Shown piece by piece: positions 14,719 to 20,938 of a stretch of DNA of 32,779 bases. This stretch comes from Candidatus Aminicenantota bacterium. Lineage in GTDB: Bacteria; Acidobacteriota; Aminicenantia; UBA2199. Positions within the stretch are counted from its first letter, which is position 1, and every line of letters starts with the position of its first letter. The DNA is taken from the NCBI GenBank assembly GCA_023137075.1, contig JAGLQA010000095.1:1-32779 (forward strand), written 5' to 3'. A program made the translations under genes and the position numbers. The notes below the pieces were generated by a model. The model was not told the origin of the DNA. It did not search any database and was given only the letters and a program-made list of their open reading frames with translations.

Positions 14719-15792
14719 CTATCCGTTCTCTTGCTCGAACTTTTCCATAAATTTAACTAGTTCTTTTACTCCTGTAACAGGCATGGCGTTGTATATGGAA
14801 GCCCTGCAGCCACCGACACTGCGGTGCCCTTTTAAACCGATAAGCCCGGTCGCGGTTGCCTCTTTAATAAATTTACTTGCCAATTCCTCGGAAGTCAACC
14901 TGAATGTGACGTTCATCTTTGAACGGTCTTCAACATTTGCGGTTCCTTTGTACATAGGATAGTTGTCAATGGCTTCATACAGAAGTTTTGCCTTTTCTTT
15001 ATTGGTGGCCTCTATGGCTGAGATTCCGCCGTTCTGTTCGAGCCATTCCATAACCAGTTTGACAATGTAAATCGCAAAACAGGGTGGGGTATTCAAGACG
15101 GATTTCTTTTCCACCTGTACTTTATAACTCAGCATGGATGTGAGGTTGTCCGCACTGTTTTCGACAAGATCATTCCTGATAATGACCAGGGTAACGCCCG
15201 CGGGCCCCATATTCTTTTGCGCGCCGGCATAAATCAGGCCGAACTTTGAAATATCCAATTCCCGGCTGAAAATATCCGAAGACATATCGGCAATTAACGG
15301 CACACTGCCCGTATCCGGGAAGTTCTGCCATTGGATTCCGCCAATCGTTTCATTCGAGATGACATGCAAGTATGCTGCATCGGAAGAGAGGTTGAGGTTT
15401 TTCGGTATGTAAGAAAAATTACTATCTTCGGAGCTGCCGGCGATATTGACCGTTCCGAAGAGTTTGGCTTCTTTAATTGCTTTTTTGGCCCAGGCGCCGG
15501 TATTAACGTAATCGGCTTTTCCGTCTTTAAGCAGGTTCATCGGGATCATACCGAATTGTGTGGTTGCCCCGCCTTGCAGGAACAACACCGAGTAGTTTTC
15601 CGGTACTCCGAGCAAAGCCCGGATTTTGGTTTCCGCAGCCACCATTACCTCATCGAAATCTTTTGAGCGGTGGCTGATTTCCATAATAGAAAGCCCGATG
15701 CCTTTATAATCCAGAAGTTCGTCCTGGGCTTTCTTCATTACTTCATGGGGGAGAATTGCCGGTCCGGCATAAAAATTATACTTTTTTGACAT
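14719..15792 (-). CDS. serC: Phosphoserine aminotransferase
   Basis: The enzyme has 357 residues when started at ATG 15792, which has AGGAGGA nine bases upstream; an earlier in-frame ATG adds 11 residues that are not family-like. The N-terminus YNFYAGPAILPHEVM and GLSIMEISHRSKDF are hallmarks of SerC. FLQGGATTQF binds the phosphate of PLP, IADMSSDIFSR contains the PLP-contacting Asp, and the Schiff-base lysine is in YAGAQKNMGPAG. The C-terminus KGHRSVGGCRASIYNAMP contains the conserved substrate-binding His/Arg pair. It converts 3-phosphohydroxypyruvate to phosphoserine (and the pyridoxine-pathway analogue in some bacteria). It is the first gene of the minus-strand block. Confidence 0.96.
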   Translation of the reverse strand: MSKKYNFYAGPAILPHEVMKKAQDELLDYKGIGLSIMEISHRSKDFDEVMVAAETKIRALLGVPENYSVLFLQGGATTQFGMIPMNLLKDGKADYVNTGAWAKKAIKEAKLFGTVNIAGSSEDSNFSYIPKNLNLSSDAAYLHVISNETIGGIQWQNFPDTGSVPLIADMSSDIFSRELDISKFGLIYAGAQKNMGPAGVTLVIIRNDLVENSADNLTSMLSYKVQVEKKSVLNTPPCFAIYIVKLVMEWLEQNGGISAIEATNKEKAKLLYEAIDNYPMYKGTANVEDRSKMNVTFRLTSEELASKFIKEATATGLIGLKGHRSVGGCRASIYNAMPVTGVKELVKFMEKFEQENG

Positions 15793-15834
15793 GTTATAAG
15801 GTCCTCCTGATTCTAAATTTAACAACTACGCATT

Positions 15835-15862
15835 ATTATACACATATTGCAGTAGGATTCAA
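15835..15862 (-). promoter_or_regulatory. Promoter of serC
   Basis: On the minus strand TTGAAT (15857-15862) is followed by a 16-base spacer and a perfect TATAAT (15835-15840). The predicted start lies about 35 bases upstream of the serC ATG. Confidence 0.6.
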
Positions 15863-15894
15863 TATCTAAAGCAAAAAAAAATTGCGGGAATTTT

Positions 15895-16035
15895 TAATTT
15901 TTGTCAGGGATGAGCCCGGGCCTGCCCGCGAATGCCGGCAAATTTGGGCAATTATTCAGTTCAGTAAAATGCGCCCCGCGGCAGTTCATGGTTCGCTTGC
16001 CCGTCCGGGAATTGACCGGCATTTGCCGAATTTGG
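15895..16035. other. GC-rich intergenic segment with inverted and direct repeats
   Basis: Between the divergent serC promoter and the tRNA promoter lies a segment much richer in G+C than its neighbours. It holds related motifs, AATGCCGGCAAATTT near 15932 and ACCGGCATTTGCCGAATTT near 16015, that can pair in part, plus repeated GCCCG/CCGGG words. A 66-codon open frame crosses it but shows no family similarity. It may be a repeat element or a structured RNA; no function can be assigned. Confidence 0.35.
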
Positions 16036-16037
16036 GG

Positions 16038-16066
16038 TTGACAGGTAGGGCGGATTATGATATTTT
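16038..16066 (+). promoter_or_regulatory. Promoter of tRNA-Lys
   Basis: A perfect TTGACA (16038-16043), a 17-base spacer and TATTTT (16061-16066, 4 of 6) stand about 20 bases before the first base of the tRNA, the typical layout of a stand-alone tRNA gene. Confidence 0.55.
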
Positions 16067-16085
16067 ATGGGCTGTGAGCTGAAAT

Positions 16086-16158
16086 GGTCCCTTAGCTCAA
16101 TTGGCAGAGCAATTGACTCTTAATCAATAGGTTGAAGGTTCGATTCCTTCAGGGATCA
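16086..16158 (+). tRNA. tRNA-Lys, anticodon CUU
   Basis: The 73-base cloverleaf folds fully by eye. The acceptor stem is GGTCCCT/AGGGATC with one G-U pair, the D stem is GCTC/GAGC, and the anticodon stem is ATTGA/TCAAT around loop CTCTTAA, with anticodon CTT at 16119-16121. The T stem is GAAGG/CCTTC around TTCGATT, and the discriminator base is A. CCA is not encoded. A run of eight Ts follows immediately and could terminate transcription. The gene borders an AT-rich accessory segment. Confidence 0.97.
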
Positions 16159-16319
16159 TTTTTTTTACCCAAAAACCATAATTCCCTGTAATCCCCCATA
16201 TCTTGAAATATCTTACCATCCATAATCTAATCGATTTTCACATAAAAATTTTATTTTCCTTGATTTTTTCCTTTTTTTATGTTACTTATCTTATAGAAGG
16301 AAATAGGAGGCCGAATAAA

Positions 16320-16532
16320 ATGGGTAGCTTCAAAAAGTGGTATCCAAAATTTGCTTTCTTGAATGGATTTGCAAGTTCGCTTGATATTTTTGGAATGAAT
16401 AGTATGAATTGGGAGGAATTGCAATCTATCATTTCTGTAAAAAGGAGAAATGAGGCAATTCATAAATATTTTAGGAATGCCTTAAAAGGAATTGATGAAG
16501 AAATCAAAAAAATTGAAGAAGTCAGAAGATAA
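16320..16532 (+). CDS. Small protein of unknown function
   Basis: The product has 70 residues. I chose the ATG at 16320 because TAGGAGG (16304-16310) lies nine bases upstream; the same frame is open back to 16203 but that part is a poorly coded hydrophobic stretch. The protein is basic and rich in aromatic residues at the start (FKKWYPKFAFLNGFASSLDIFG). It ends in a charged helix (IHKYFRNALKGIDEEIKKIEEVRR). No family is recognised. It overlaps the next gene by 38 bases, so the two are probably expressed together. Base composition is AT-rich, as in the rest of the segment next to the tRNA. Confidence 0.55.
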   Translation: MGSFKKWYPKFAFLNGFASSLDIFGMNSMNWEELQSIISVKRRNEAIHKYFRNALKGIDEEIKKIEEVRR

Positions 16533-16965
16533 GAAAATTGAGAAAAGTACTACAGAAGACATTGATTTAGAAAAGGATGAATTTTCTCAAATTGGAATTG
16601 AAAGCGTAATTCAAAAAATCAATACTCCGTTTTTACCACCAAACTATTTAGAGAAGTATAATAAAGTTTATACTGGTTTCGCAAAAGAAATATGTGATTC
16701 AACTATTCTAACCATTCAGCATCAAATTGATAGTGAAAAAAAATTTATTGACAAGCAAAATAAAAAAACTCTTAGAGGGCAAGTTTTTGGTGTTCTTGTT
16801 GCTTTAACGAGTATCATTGCGGCGGTTATATGTGTTTTTAAAGGAGCCTTTACTGTCGCTGGAATTCTTGCAGGAGGTTCAGCTGTACCTCATATAATTA
16901 CTCAATTAATCAGTACAAAGAAGCCCGAAAAAAAAGAATCAAATAAGGAAGAAGAAAGTAAATAA
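16495..16965 (+). CDS. DUF2335-like small membrane protein
   Basis: The protein has 156 residues from the ATG at 16495; an AAGGA site lies four bases upstream, and a TTG one codon earlier is an alternative. The first 35 residues are very rich in Lys/Glu. The core, from NTPFLPPNYLEKYNKVYTGFAKEI through a charged helix with IDSEKKFIDKQNK, leads into two hydrophobic segments (about 92-113 and 117-135) separated by a short loop. A charged C-terminal tail follows. This order (P-x-x-LEKY, amphipathic helix, GQ-x-FG, two membrane helices) resembles the DUF2335 family, whose function is unknown and which is often seen in accessory regions. Assignment is by pattern only. Confidence 0.6.
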   Translation: MKKSKKLKKSEDKKIEKSTTEDIDLEKDEFSQIGIESVIQKINTPFLPPNYLEKYNKVYTGFAKEICDSTILTIQHQIDSEKKFIDKQNKKTLRGQVFGVLVALTSIIAAVICVFKGAFTVAGILAGGSAVPHIITQLISTKKPEKKESNKEEESK

Positions 16966-17034
16966 AATAGCATTTGCTAACATTTTTAAAAGTGTGATTA
17001 CTTTTTGGACGCAATTAAAAAAATGATTGTAGTC

Positions 17035-17229
17035 GTTTCCGGGGGTAATAAAAAGGAGCGCTGTCCTGATTCGTTTTCTGACTTAAAAAAAAGGGCGTGC
17101 TCAAATGTTAAATTTTGTTAACTCGTTGGATTTCTGGTTATCCTCTTTTTTAGGGACTCTAAAAAAAGCACACCTAAGAAAGATGGTATTATTGATTTTT
17201 ATACGTGGGAATTGACACATCCCGGAAAC
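17035..17229. repeat. 195-bp segment with perfect 9-bp terminal inverted repeats
   Basis: GTTTCCGGG at 17035-17043 is the exact reverse complement of CCCGGAAAC at 17221-17229. The interior is non-coding and contains another inverted repeat, CTTTTTTAG with CTAAAAAAAG (about 17145-17168). No target-site duplication is visible at the ends, so a miniature mobile element is only one possible reading. The segment fills most of the gap between the DUF2335-like gene and the convergent gene at 17235. Confidence 0.35.
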
Positions 17230-17234
17230 CTCTT

Positions 17235-17855
17235 TTAAAATACTTTTTCTCTACGAAAAATAATCATAAACATATCTTTACCGCCAAACAAAGAGGTAGT
17301 ATCAGAATCTACGATCTTATCTAATAACCAACCCTCACTTGCATGTTGATTTAATATTTTTTCAAGAGTATCTGATTTCAAATTGCCTGTTAGAATAGAT
17401 TTTGCCTTTTGTTCTACTATCTTGTATTCATATATCTTCCTTCTTGTGTTTCTCTCATCTTTCTCTAATTCTATTTTACTCTCTCTTATTTCGATTTCTT
17501 TTTTCTTCTCATTTTTACTATCATAATTATCTAAATCAATATCTCTGTCTTGAAGGATTGCTTTTGTAATCTGTATGGTATCCTCAGACCGTTCATCCAG
17601 GTTATTATCTTTTACAATCAAAATTAGCTCTTCATTGCTTTTCTTTTCAAGCTTTTCTCTTTTCTGCTCAAATTCAATTTTGTTATTATAGCATTTATCA
17701 ATATCTACGTTCCTCTCACCAAGGATATTTTTTGCAATCTGTATGGCATCCTCAGACCATTCTTCAAGGTTATTATCTTTTACAATGATAGCTAAATCCT
17801 CATTACTTTTTTCCCCAAAGTTTTCTTTGATACTTTCTGATAGCTCACTACTCAT
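17235..17855 (-). CDS. DUF4177-like protein with two internal 38-residue repeats
   Basis: The protein has 206 residues from the ATG at 17855, which has AGAGGAGG five bases upstream; 12 in-frame codons before it are ignored. Residues 16-53 and 72-109 are copies of one motif: KSNEDLAIIVKDNNL ... IQIAKNILGERNVDID against KSNEELILIVKDNNL ... IQITKAILQDRDIDLD. The motif resembles the short s-x-EEL-x-x-I ... A-x-x-iL-x-eR repeat seen in other small bacterial proteins. A strongly charged, probably coiled-coil segment (110-140) leads to a C-terminal domain beginning YEYKIVEQKAK and containing LNQHASEGWLLDKIV, as in DUF4177. No signal peptide is present. Function is unknown. The dyad array at 17996-18165 lies 140 bases upstream of the start. 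Confidence 0.65.
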   Translation of the reverse strand: MSSELSESIKENFGEKSNEDLAIIVKDNNLEEWSEDAIQIAKNILGERNVDIDKCYNNKIEFEQKREKLEKKSNEELILIVKDNNLDERSEDTIQITKAILQDRDIDLDNYDSKNEKKKEIEIRESKIELEKDERNTRRKIYEYKIVEQKAKSILTGNLKSDTLEKILNQHASEGWLLDKIVDSDTTSLFGGKDMFMIIFRREKVF

Positions 17856-17995
17856 GTTTCCTCCTCTTTTTTTACAATTATATAATCTCACATTTTAGCG
17901 ATTTTTTCAATCCTTCCAACAATGAATATGCTATTTTTTGTATAAATTGAGACATCCTATTTTTTTAAGACAGTCCGTTATTTAGTCGTGATTTC

Positions 17996-18165
17996 TGTTG
18001 TCAAATTTTGACATATGTTGACAAGTTTTGATTTTTTTAACATGTCACCGTTAAACTTTGATCGAATGTTGTCAAATTTTGATTACGTTTATCAACTTTT
18101 GATTGTAGTATATCAGATTGATGTCAGCCCATATCAAACTTGATTCCAGTGTATCAACCTTTGAA
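17996..18165. repeat. Helically phased array of eight imperfect TCAAA/TTTGA dyads
   Basis: Eight related sites, each close to TRTCAAAyTTTGAT (an imperfect dyad), are centred on C or its equivalent at 18002, 18022, 18052, 18073, 18093, 18114, 18135 and 18155. The steps are 20, 30, 21, 20, 21, 21 and 20 bases: two helical turns each, with one three-turn step. Copies 1 and 4 share the 16-mer TGTTGTCAAATTTTGA exactly; the others differ at several positions. No coding frame explains it. The regular spacing fits tandem binding sites for a dimeric protein (operator array, plasmid-type iterons or a partition site). Confidence 0.75.
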
Positions 18166-18194
18166 TACATTTTACTTTTCCGGGTAATAATGTT

Positions 18195-18271
18195 GTACGT
18201 TTTCCGTACTGTACGTTTTGTACTCAAAGTACCTTTTTATAACTCGATGTACTCCAGTAAAATTTTTGTAC
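18195..18271. repeat. Cluster of seven GTAC-centred repeats
   Basis: GTAC occurs at 18195, 18206, 18211, 18220, 18229, 18249 and 18268, many times more often than chance would give in an AT-rich stretch. Two perfect dyads are CGTAC-T-GTACG (18205-18215) and GTACT-CAA-AGTAC (18220-18232). The later copies are again about 18-20 bases apart, so this cluster may continue the phased array to its left with a different core. Confidence 0.6.
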
Positions 18272-18290
18272 TTTCGCAATCGACCAAACA

Positions 18291-18965
18291 TCAAAACCGG
18301 TTTGCCGCTGCTTTTAAATATTCCATCCTTTTTTTTATATAATCTTTGTCATGCGGTAAAAAATAAATCGAGCTTTCATTTATAGAATTTGCGTATTTTT
18401 CCATAACTATTTTTCGTTTCAATTTTTCATTTATCCATCTTGCTTCTTTCTGTATAAATTTTGCACCCATTCGATTTTGTATTTCTGTCTCATTATAACT
18501 TGTTGGTTCTCCATATTTTATTTTGAAAATGAAGAAAAGCTCCTCGAAGTGATTGGGAGTACAATTGATGAACACAGAATTAAGGAAAAGATTTTTTGAG
18601 TGATCTAATTTTAATCTTACCCGCCATTCTTTTTTGTATTTAGCTCTAAGCTGTTCAAGTCTTTCGGGAGTGTTCTTAAATAAAAAAACAATATCGACAT
18701 AAAAATCAAGGATTAAAAAATTATTTAATGTATATTTCCGCATAGCATACAATTCATCTAATTCCCTTGATGCTCCTTTCTTCCTTTCAGGATTTAAACC
18801 CGTTTTTTCATTAATATATGCTCTAAAACCTTTTAGTACCATGCCCCATTTGATTCCCATAAAACTACCCATTTGTTCCTTTTTTAAATCATCCGATATG
18901 TCTTCTGATAAACAAAGATTGACGCAAAAAAATAATACTACGATAAATAAAAAAAACTTTTTCAT
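18291..18965 (-). CDS. Secreted/periplasmic protein of unknown function
   Basis: The protein has 224 residues, with ATG at 18965 and a GGAGG site close upstream. The N-terminus MKKFFLFIVVLFFCVNLCLS is a clear Sec signal peptide, possibly cleaved after CLS or modified at a cysteine. The mature part starts with the GSFMGIKWGMVLKGFRAYI pattern, seen in many exported proteins that begin with a G-x-x-WG-x-s motif. It then alternates charged helices and short strands and contains INCTPNHFEELFFIFKIKYGEP. No catalytic motif or transmembrane helix is visible apart from the signal. I do not recognise the family. Composition is AT-rich. The stop lies just right of the GTAC repeat cluster. Confidence 0.7.
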   Translation of the reverse strand: MKKFFLFIVVLFFCVNLCLSEDISDDLKKEQMGSFMGIKWGMVLKGFRAYINEKTGLNPERKKGASRELDELYAMRKYTLNNFLILDFYVDIVFLFKNTPERLEQLRAKYKKEWRVRLKLDHSKNLFLNSVFINCTPNHFEELFFIFKIKYGEPTSYNETEIQNRMGAKFIQKEARWINEKLKRKIVMEKYANSINESSIYFLPHDKDYIKKRMEYLKAAANRF

Positions 18966-19139
18966 TTTTCCTCCTTCAAATATTTCGTTAGCATATTTGA
19001 ATCAACATCTAAATTGTACTGGAAATTGGGAAATTGGGGACGGTGGGTGCGAGTGTGCGAATGTTGCTTTGCAATTTTTTAATCCTCATATTTTCTCTTT
19101 TTTATACATATTTCCCTTATTTGATTTCCCGGTCAGACC

Positions 19140-19262
19140 TTAACGACTCCAATTCTCGATCTTAAGATTCTCAACCCTCTTTATTCTTTTATTAATTTTA
19201 GGATATTTGTTTTTTAGCCAATAGATAACAATATCTGAGTCTAAAAGATAATTCTTATCCAT
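19140..19262 (-). pseudogene. Truncated VapC-type PIN-domain toxin
   Basis: A 40-codon frame starts at ATG 19262, two bases after the stop of the VapB-like gene, and stops at 19140. It reads MDKNYLLDSDIVIYWLKNKY, the exact start of a VapC PIN domain with the first catalytic aspartate (D8, D10), then a charged stretch and a stop. VapC proteins are usually about 130 residues, so the other acidic active-site residues are missing. The 170 bases downstream show no continuation in another frame that I can recognise, so the gene looks deleted rather than merely frameshifted. Confidence 0.7.
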
Positions 19263-19264
19263 TT

Positions 19265-19525
19265 TTAAAGGTAGATTTCATCAGAACGGATATTTTTTTC
19301 TCTATCTGACCTGATTTCAGCGATAATCTCATCAGCATCACGATCATCTTGCCATTTGCCGCAGAACCGGCTCAGACTGTGGGGCCGGGGTTCATCGGCA
19401 AAAATAATGATTCTCCTTTTAGTGCTTTTATTCGATCTGACTTTTATCTGTTTCGCTACATCAGGAGGTAATACAAGATGGCCATCCGGCAGTAATTCAG
19501 CTTCACAATTAATGGTTTTCAACAT
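19265..19525 (-). CDS. VapB-like antitoxin (AbrB/SpoVT-type N-terminus)
   Basis: The protein has at most 86 residues. The N-terminal part (AELLPDGHLVLPPDVAKQIKVRSN) is a swapped-hairpin AbrB-like DNA-binding domain. The C-terminal part has the toxin-binding tail common in VapB partners (GKWQDDRDADEIIAEIRSDREKN). AGGAGG lies only two bases before the ATG at 19525 but five before the next codon, TTG, so translation may begin one codon later. Its toxin partner downstream is cut to 40 codons. The antitoxin itself looks intact and could still repress its own promoter or act on other VapC proteins (inference). Confidence 0.78.
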   Translation of the reverse strand: MLKTINCEAELLPDGHLVLPPDVAKQIKVRSNKSTKRRIIIFADEPRPHSLSRFCGKWQDDRDADEIIAEIRSDREKNIRSDEIYL

Positions 19526-19587
19526 AACCTCCTATTTTATGAGCATAATGAGTGCCTTTTCAGGTATCTCTAATACTCAGATATAAT

Positions 19588-19614
19588 CTTATAACAAATC
19601 TTTTATTATTTCAA
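19588..19614 (-). promoter_or_regulatory. Putative promoter of the vapB-like gene
   Basis: On the minus strand TTGAAA (19609-19614), a 15-base spacer and TATAAG (19588-19593) preceded by TGT give an extended -10 type promoter about 60 bases upstream of the antitoxin start. Confidence 0.4.
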
Positions 19615-19653
19615 TAAGAAAGTGGATATTGCTACTTTTTGAAGTGTACAACT

Positions 19654-20652
19654 TCATCGGGACTTTAATCCTAAATTCTCTATAATCTCCAGGATCCGTT
19701 TGTGAACCGAAGGAATGGACACAAATATCCCGGTGTTGTTTCTCAAGGTTTTGCCCACGGAAAAATCGAGTTTCTTCCCAAAAATATCACTGACTCTGCC
19801 TCCCGCTTCTTCAACAATAATACTTCCGGCGGCATGGTCCCAGATTTTCTCTTTATAATCAGGCGTTTTTGGATTGGGGATACGCAGGTAAATTTCCGCG
19901 TTGCCGGCAGATACAAATCCGTATTTTACCTGGCTATCCACCTGCACCGGGTCTCTATCCATCTCAAGAATCCTGACGATTTCCAGTTGCAAATCAAGAT
20001 TGCCGTGAGCCGATTCGTAACTCTGGACAAAACGCATCTTCTCCGGCTGCGAGATTGAAGACACCCGTATTTTCTCTGCTTCATTTTTATCTAAATTCAA
20101 TATCCGGGCGCCCTCTCCCCTGACGGCAAAAATCAAGCACCCGAGATCGGGTGAACTGCCTTCGATTCGTAGGTTGGGACATCCCAATATCCCCAACTGT
20201 ACAGTGCCTTTAACAATCAATGCCAGGGCGATGGCATATTGTTCCCCCCGCAAGAACCCCTTTGTCCCGTCAATGGGATCTAAGGTCCAGAAGATTTTAT
20301 CATCCGGGACGCCGCAGCCTAAGTCAATACTCTCGAAAAGATTATCCTCTTTTACGATTTTGTTTATATCATCGTCTCGCTCCAGGTATTGAAGAATTCT
20401 CCGTAGGATGGCTTCATTTTCCGGTTTTTTCAGCACATCGGAATTCTCTTCCGCAACGATTGGCAGCCCGGGGAAGGCGTTTTTCAGGATTCGACAGATA
20501 ACAGCCTGGGATGCAAAGTCGGCAATCGTCACCGGGCTTCTGTCCGCTTTTGTTATGGCATCCTTTTTTGATAGGCTCCGCTGGACCGCGGCAGTTATTC
20601 GCATGGCTTTGATAACCGCTTTTTTACCGATTTCAAGTTCTTTCTCAAGCAT
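19654..20652 (-). CDS. 3'(2'),5'-bisphosphate nucleotidase (inositol monophosphatase superfamily)
   Basis: The 332-residue enzyme resembles HAL2/SAL1-type nucleotidases in length. The metal-binding motifs are PIVAEEN (E68/E69), WTLDPIDGTKGF (D125, D128, T130) and the late IWDHAAGSIIVEEAGG. KADRSPVTIADFASQA is the conserved N-terminal segment. The family removes the 3'-phosphate from adenosine 3',5'-bisphosphate made during sulfate activation or sulfotransfer, and some members act on inositol phosphates. No sulfate-assimilation genes are adjacent, so the exact substrate is inferred from the HAL2-like length. The start ATG has a GGAG site. The gene is divergent from the TonB-dependent receptor gene, with 286 bases between them. 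Confidence 0.88.
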   Translation of the reverse strand: MLEKELEIGKKAVIKAMRITAAVQRSLSKKDAITKADRSPVTIADFASQAVICRILKNAFPGLPIVAEENSDVLKKPENEAILRRILQYLERDDDINKIVKEDNLFESIDLGCGVPDDKIFWTLDPIDGTKGFLRGEQYAIALALIVKGTVQLGILGCPNLRIEGSSPDLGCLIFAVRGEGARILNLDKNEAEKIRVSSISQPEKMRFVQSYESAHGNLDLQLEIVRILEMDRDPVQVDSQVKYGFVSAGNAEIYLRIPNPKTPDYKEKIWDHAAGSIIVEEAGGRVSDIFGKKLDFSVGKTLRNNTGIFVSIPSVHKRILEIIENLGLKSR

Positions 20653-20819
20653 GACTGGCTCCTAAATCACATTTTCGCATGTTTAATAAACCATTAATCC
20701 GAATGGTTTTGTCACTACCACCCATTATATCATGCATCCACCGATACGGCAATTTTTCCTGCCGGTTAGCAGCAATTCTAATTTTGGAGGTCCGGCGCTT
20801 TACTTTTAAGGGTGAATAT

Positions 20820-20938
20820 GATAGAATTCGTCCTCTTTTCCTCCGAGTCAAAGGTGCTAACGCCTCAGGCTATGTCCTTTGACCGATAGGGCTGGACTGG
20901 AAACGATCCTGCCTGCCGTGTTTGCAAAGGAGGCTTAA
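20820..20938 (+). promoter_or_regulatory. Structured leader of the TonB-dependent receptor gene (possible cis-regulatory RNA)
   Basis: GTCAAAGG (20847-20854) pairs perfectly with CCTTTGAC (20876-20883). Inside it GCC-TCA-GGC (20862-20870) forms a second hairpin, giving a nested stem with asymmetric internal loops TGCTAAC and TATGT. An upstream CCTCTTTTCCTCC run (about 20832-20844) could pair with the AAAGGAGG ribosome binding site. This looks like a regulated leader. I compared it with cobalamin, c-di-GMP, TPP and glycine riboswitch signatures from memory and none fits well. Confidence 0.45.

Noticed and set aside
15882..16082. 66-codon open frame on the plus strand between serC and tRNA-Lys
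   Set aside because: No ribosome binding site, no family similarity, and it runs through repeated GC-rich words and the tRNA promoter; more likely non-coding.
16203..16319. Longer start for the small gene ending at 16532
   Set aside because: The ATG at 16320 has a strong TAGGAGG site; the upstream part looks like AT-rich leader DNA.
17996..18271. CRISPR array
   Set aside because: Repeats are short, imperfect dyads with 20-21 base periods and no spacer-length unique sequence between them; no cas genes are nearby.
16086..19620. Integration site duplication (attL/attR) using the tRNA-Lys 3' end
   Set aside because: I looked for a second copy of the last part of the tRNA downstream and did not see one; no integrase gene is present.
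20820..20938. Cobalamin riboswitch before the TonB-dependent receptor gene
   Set aside because: The end CCTGCCTGCCGTG loosely recalls the B12 box, but the GCCACTG-type core and the GGTGAAAATC-type arm are absent.
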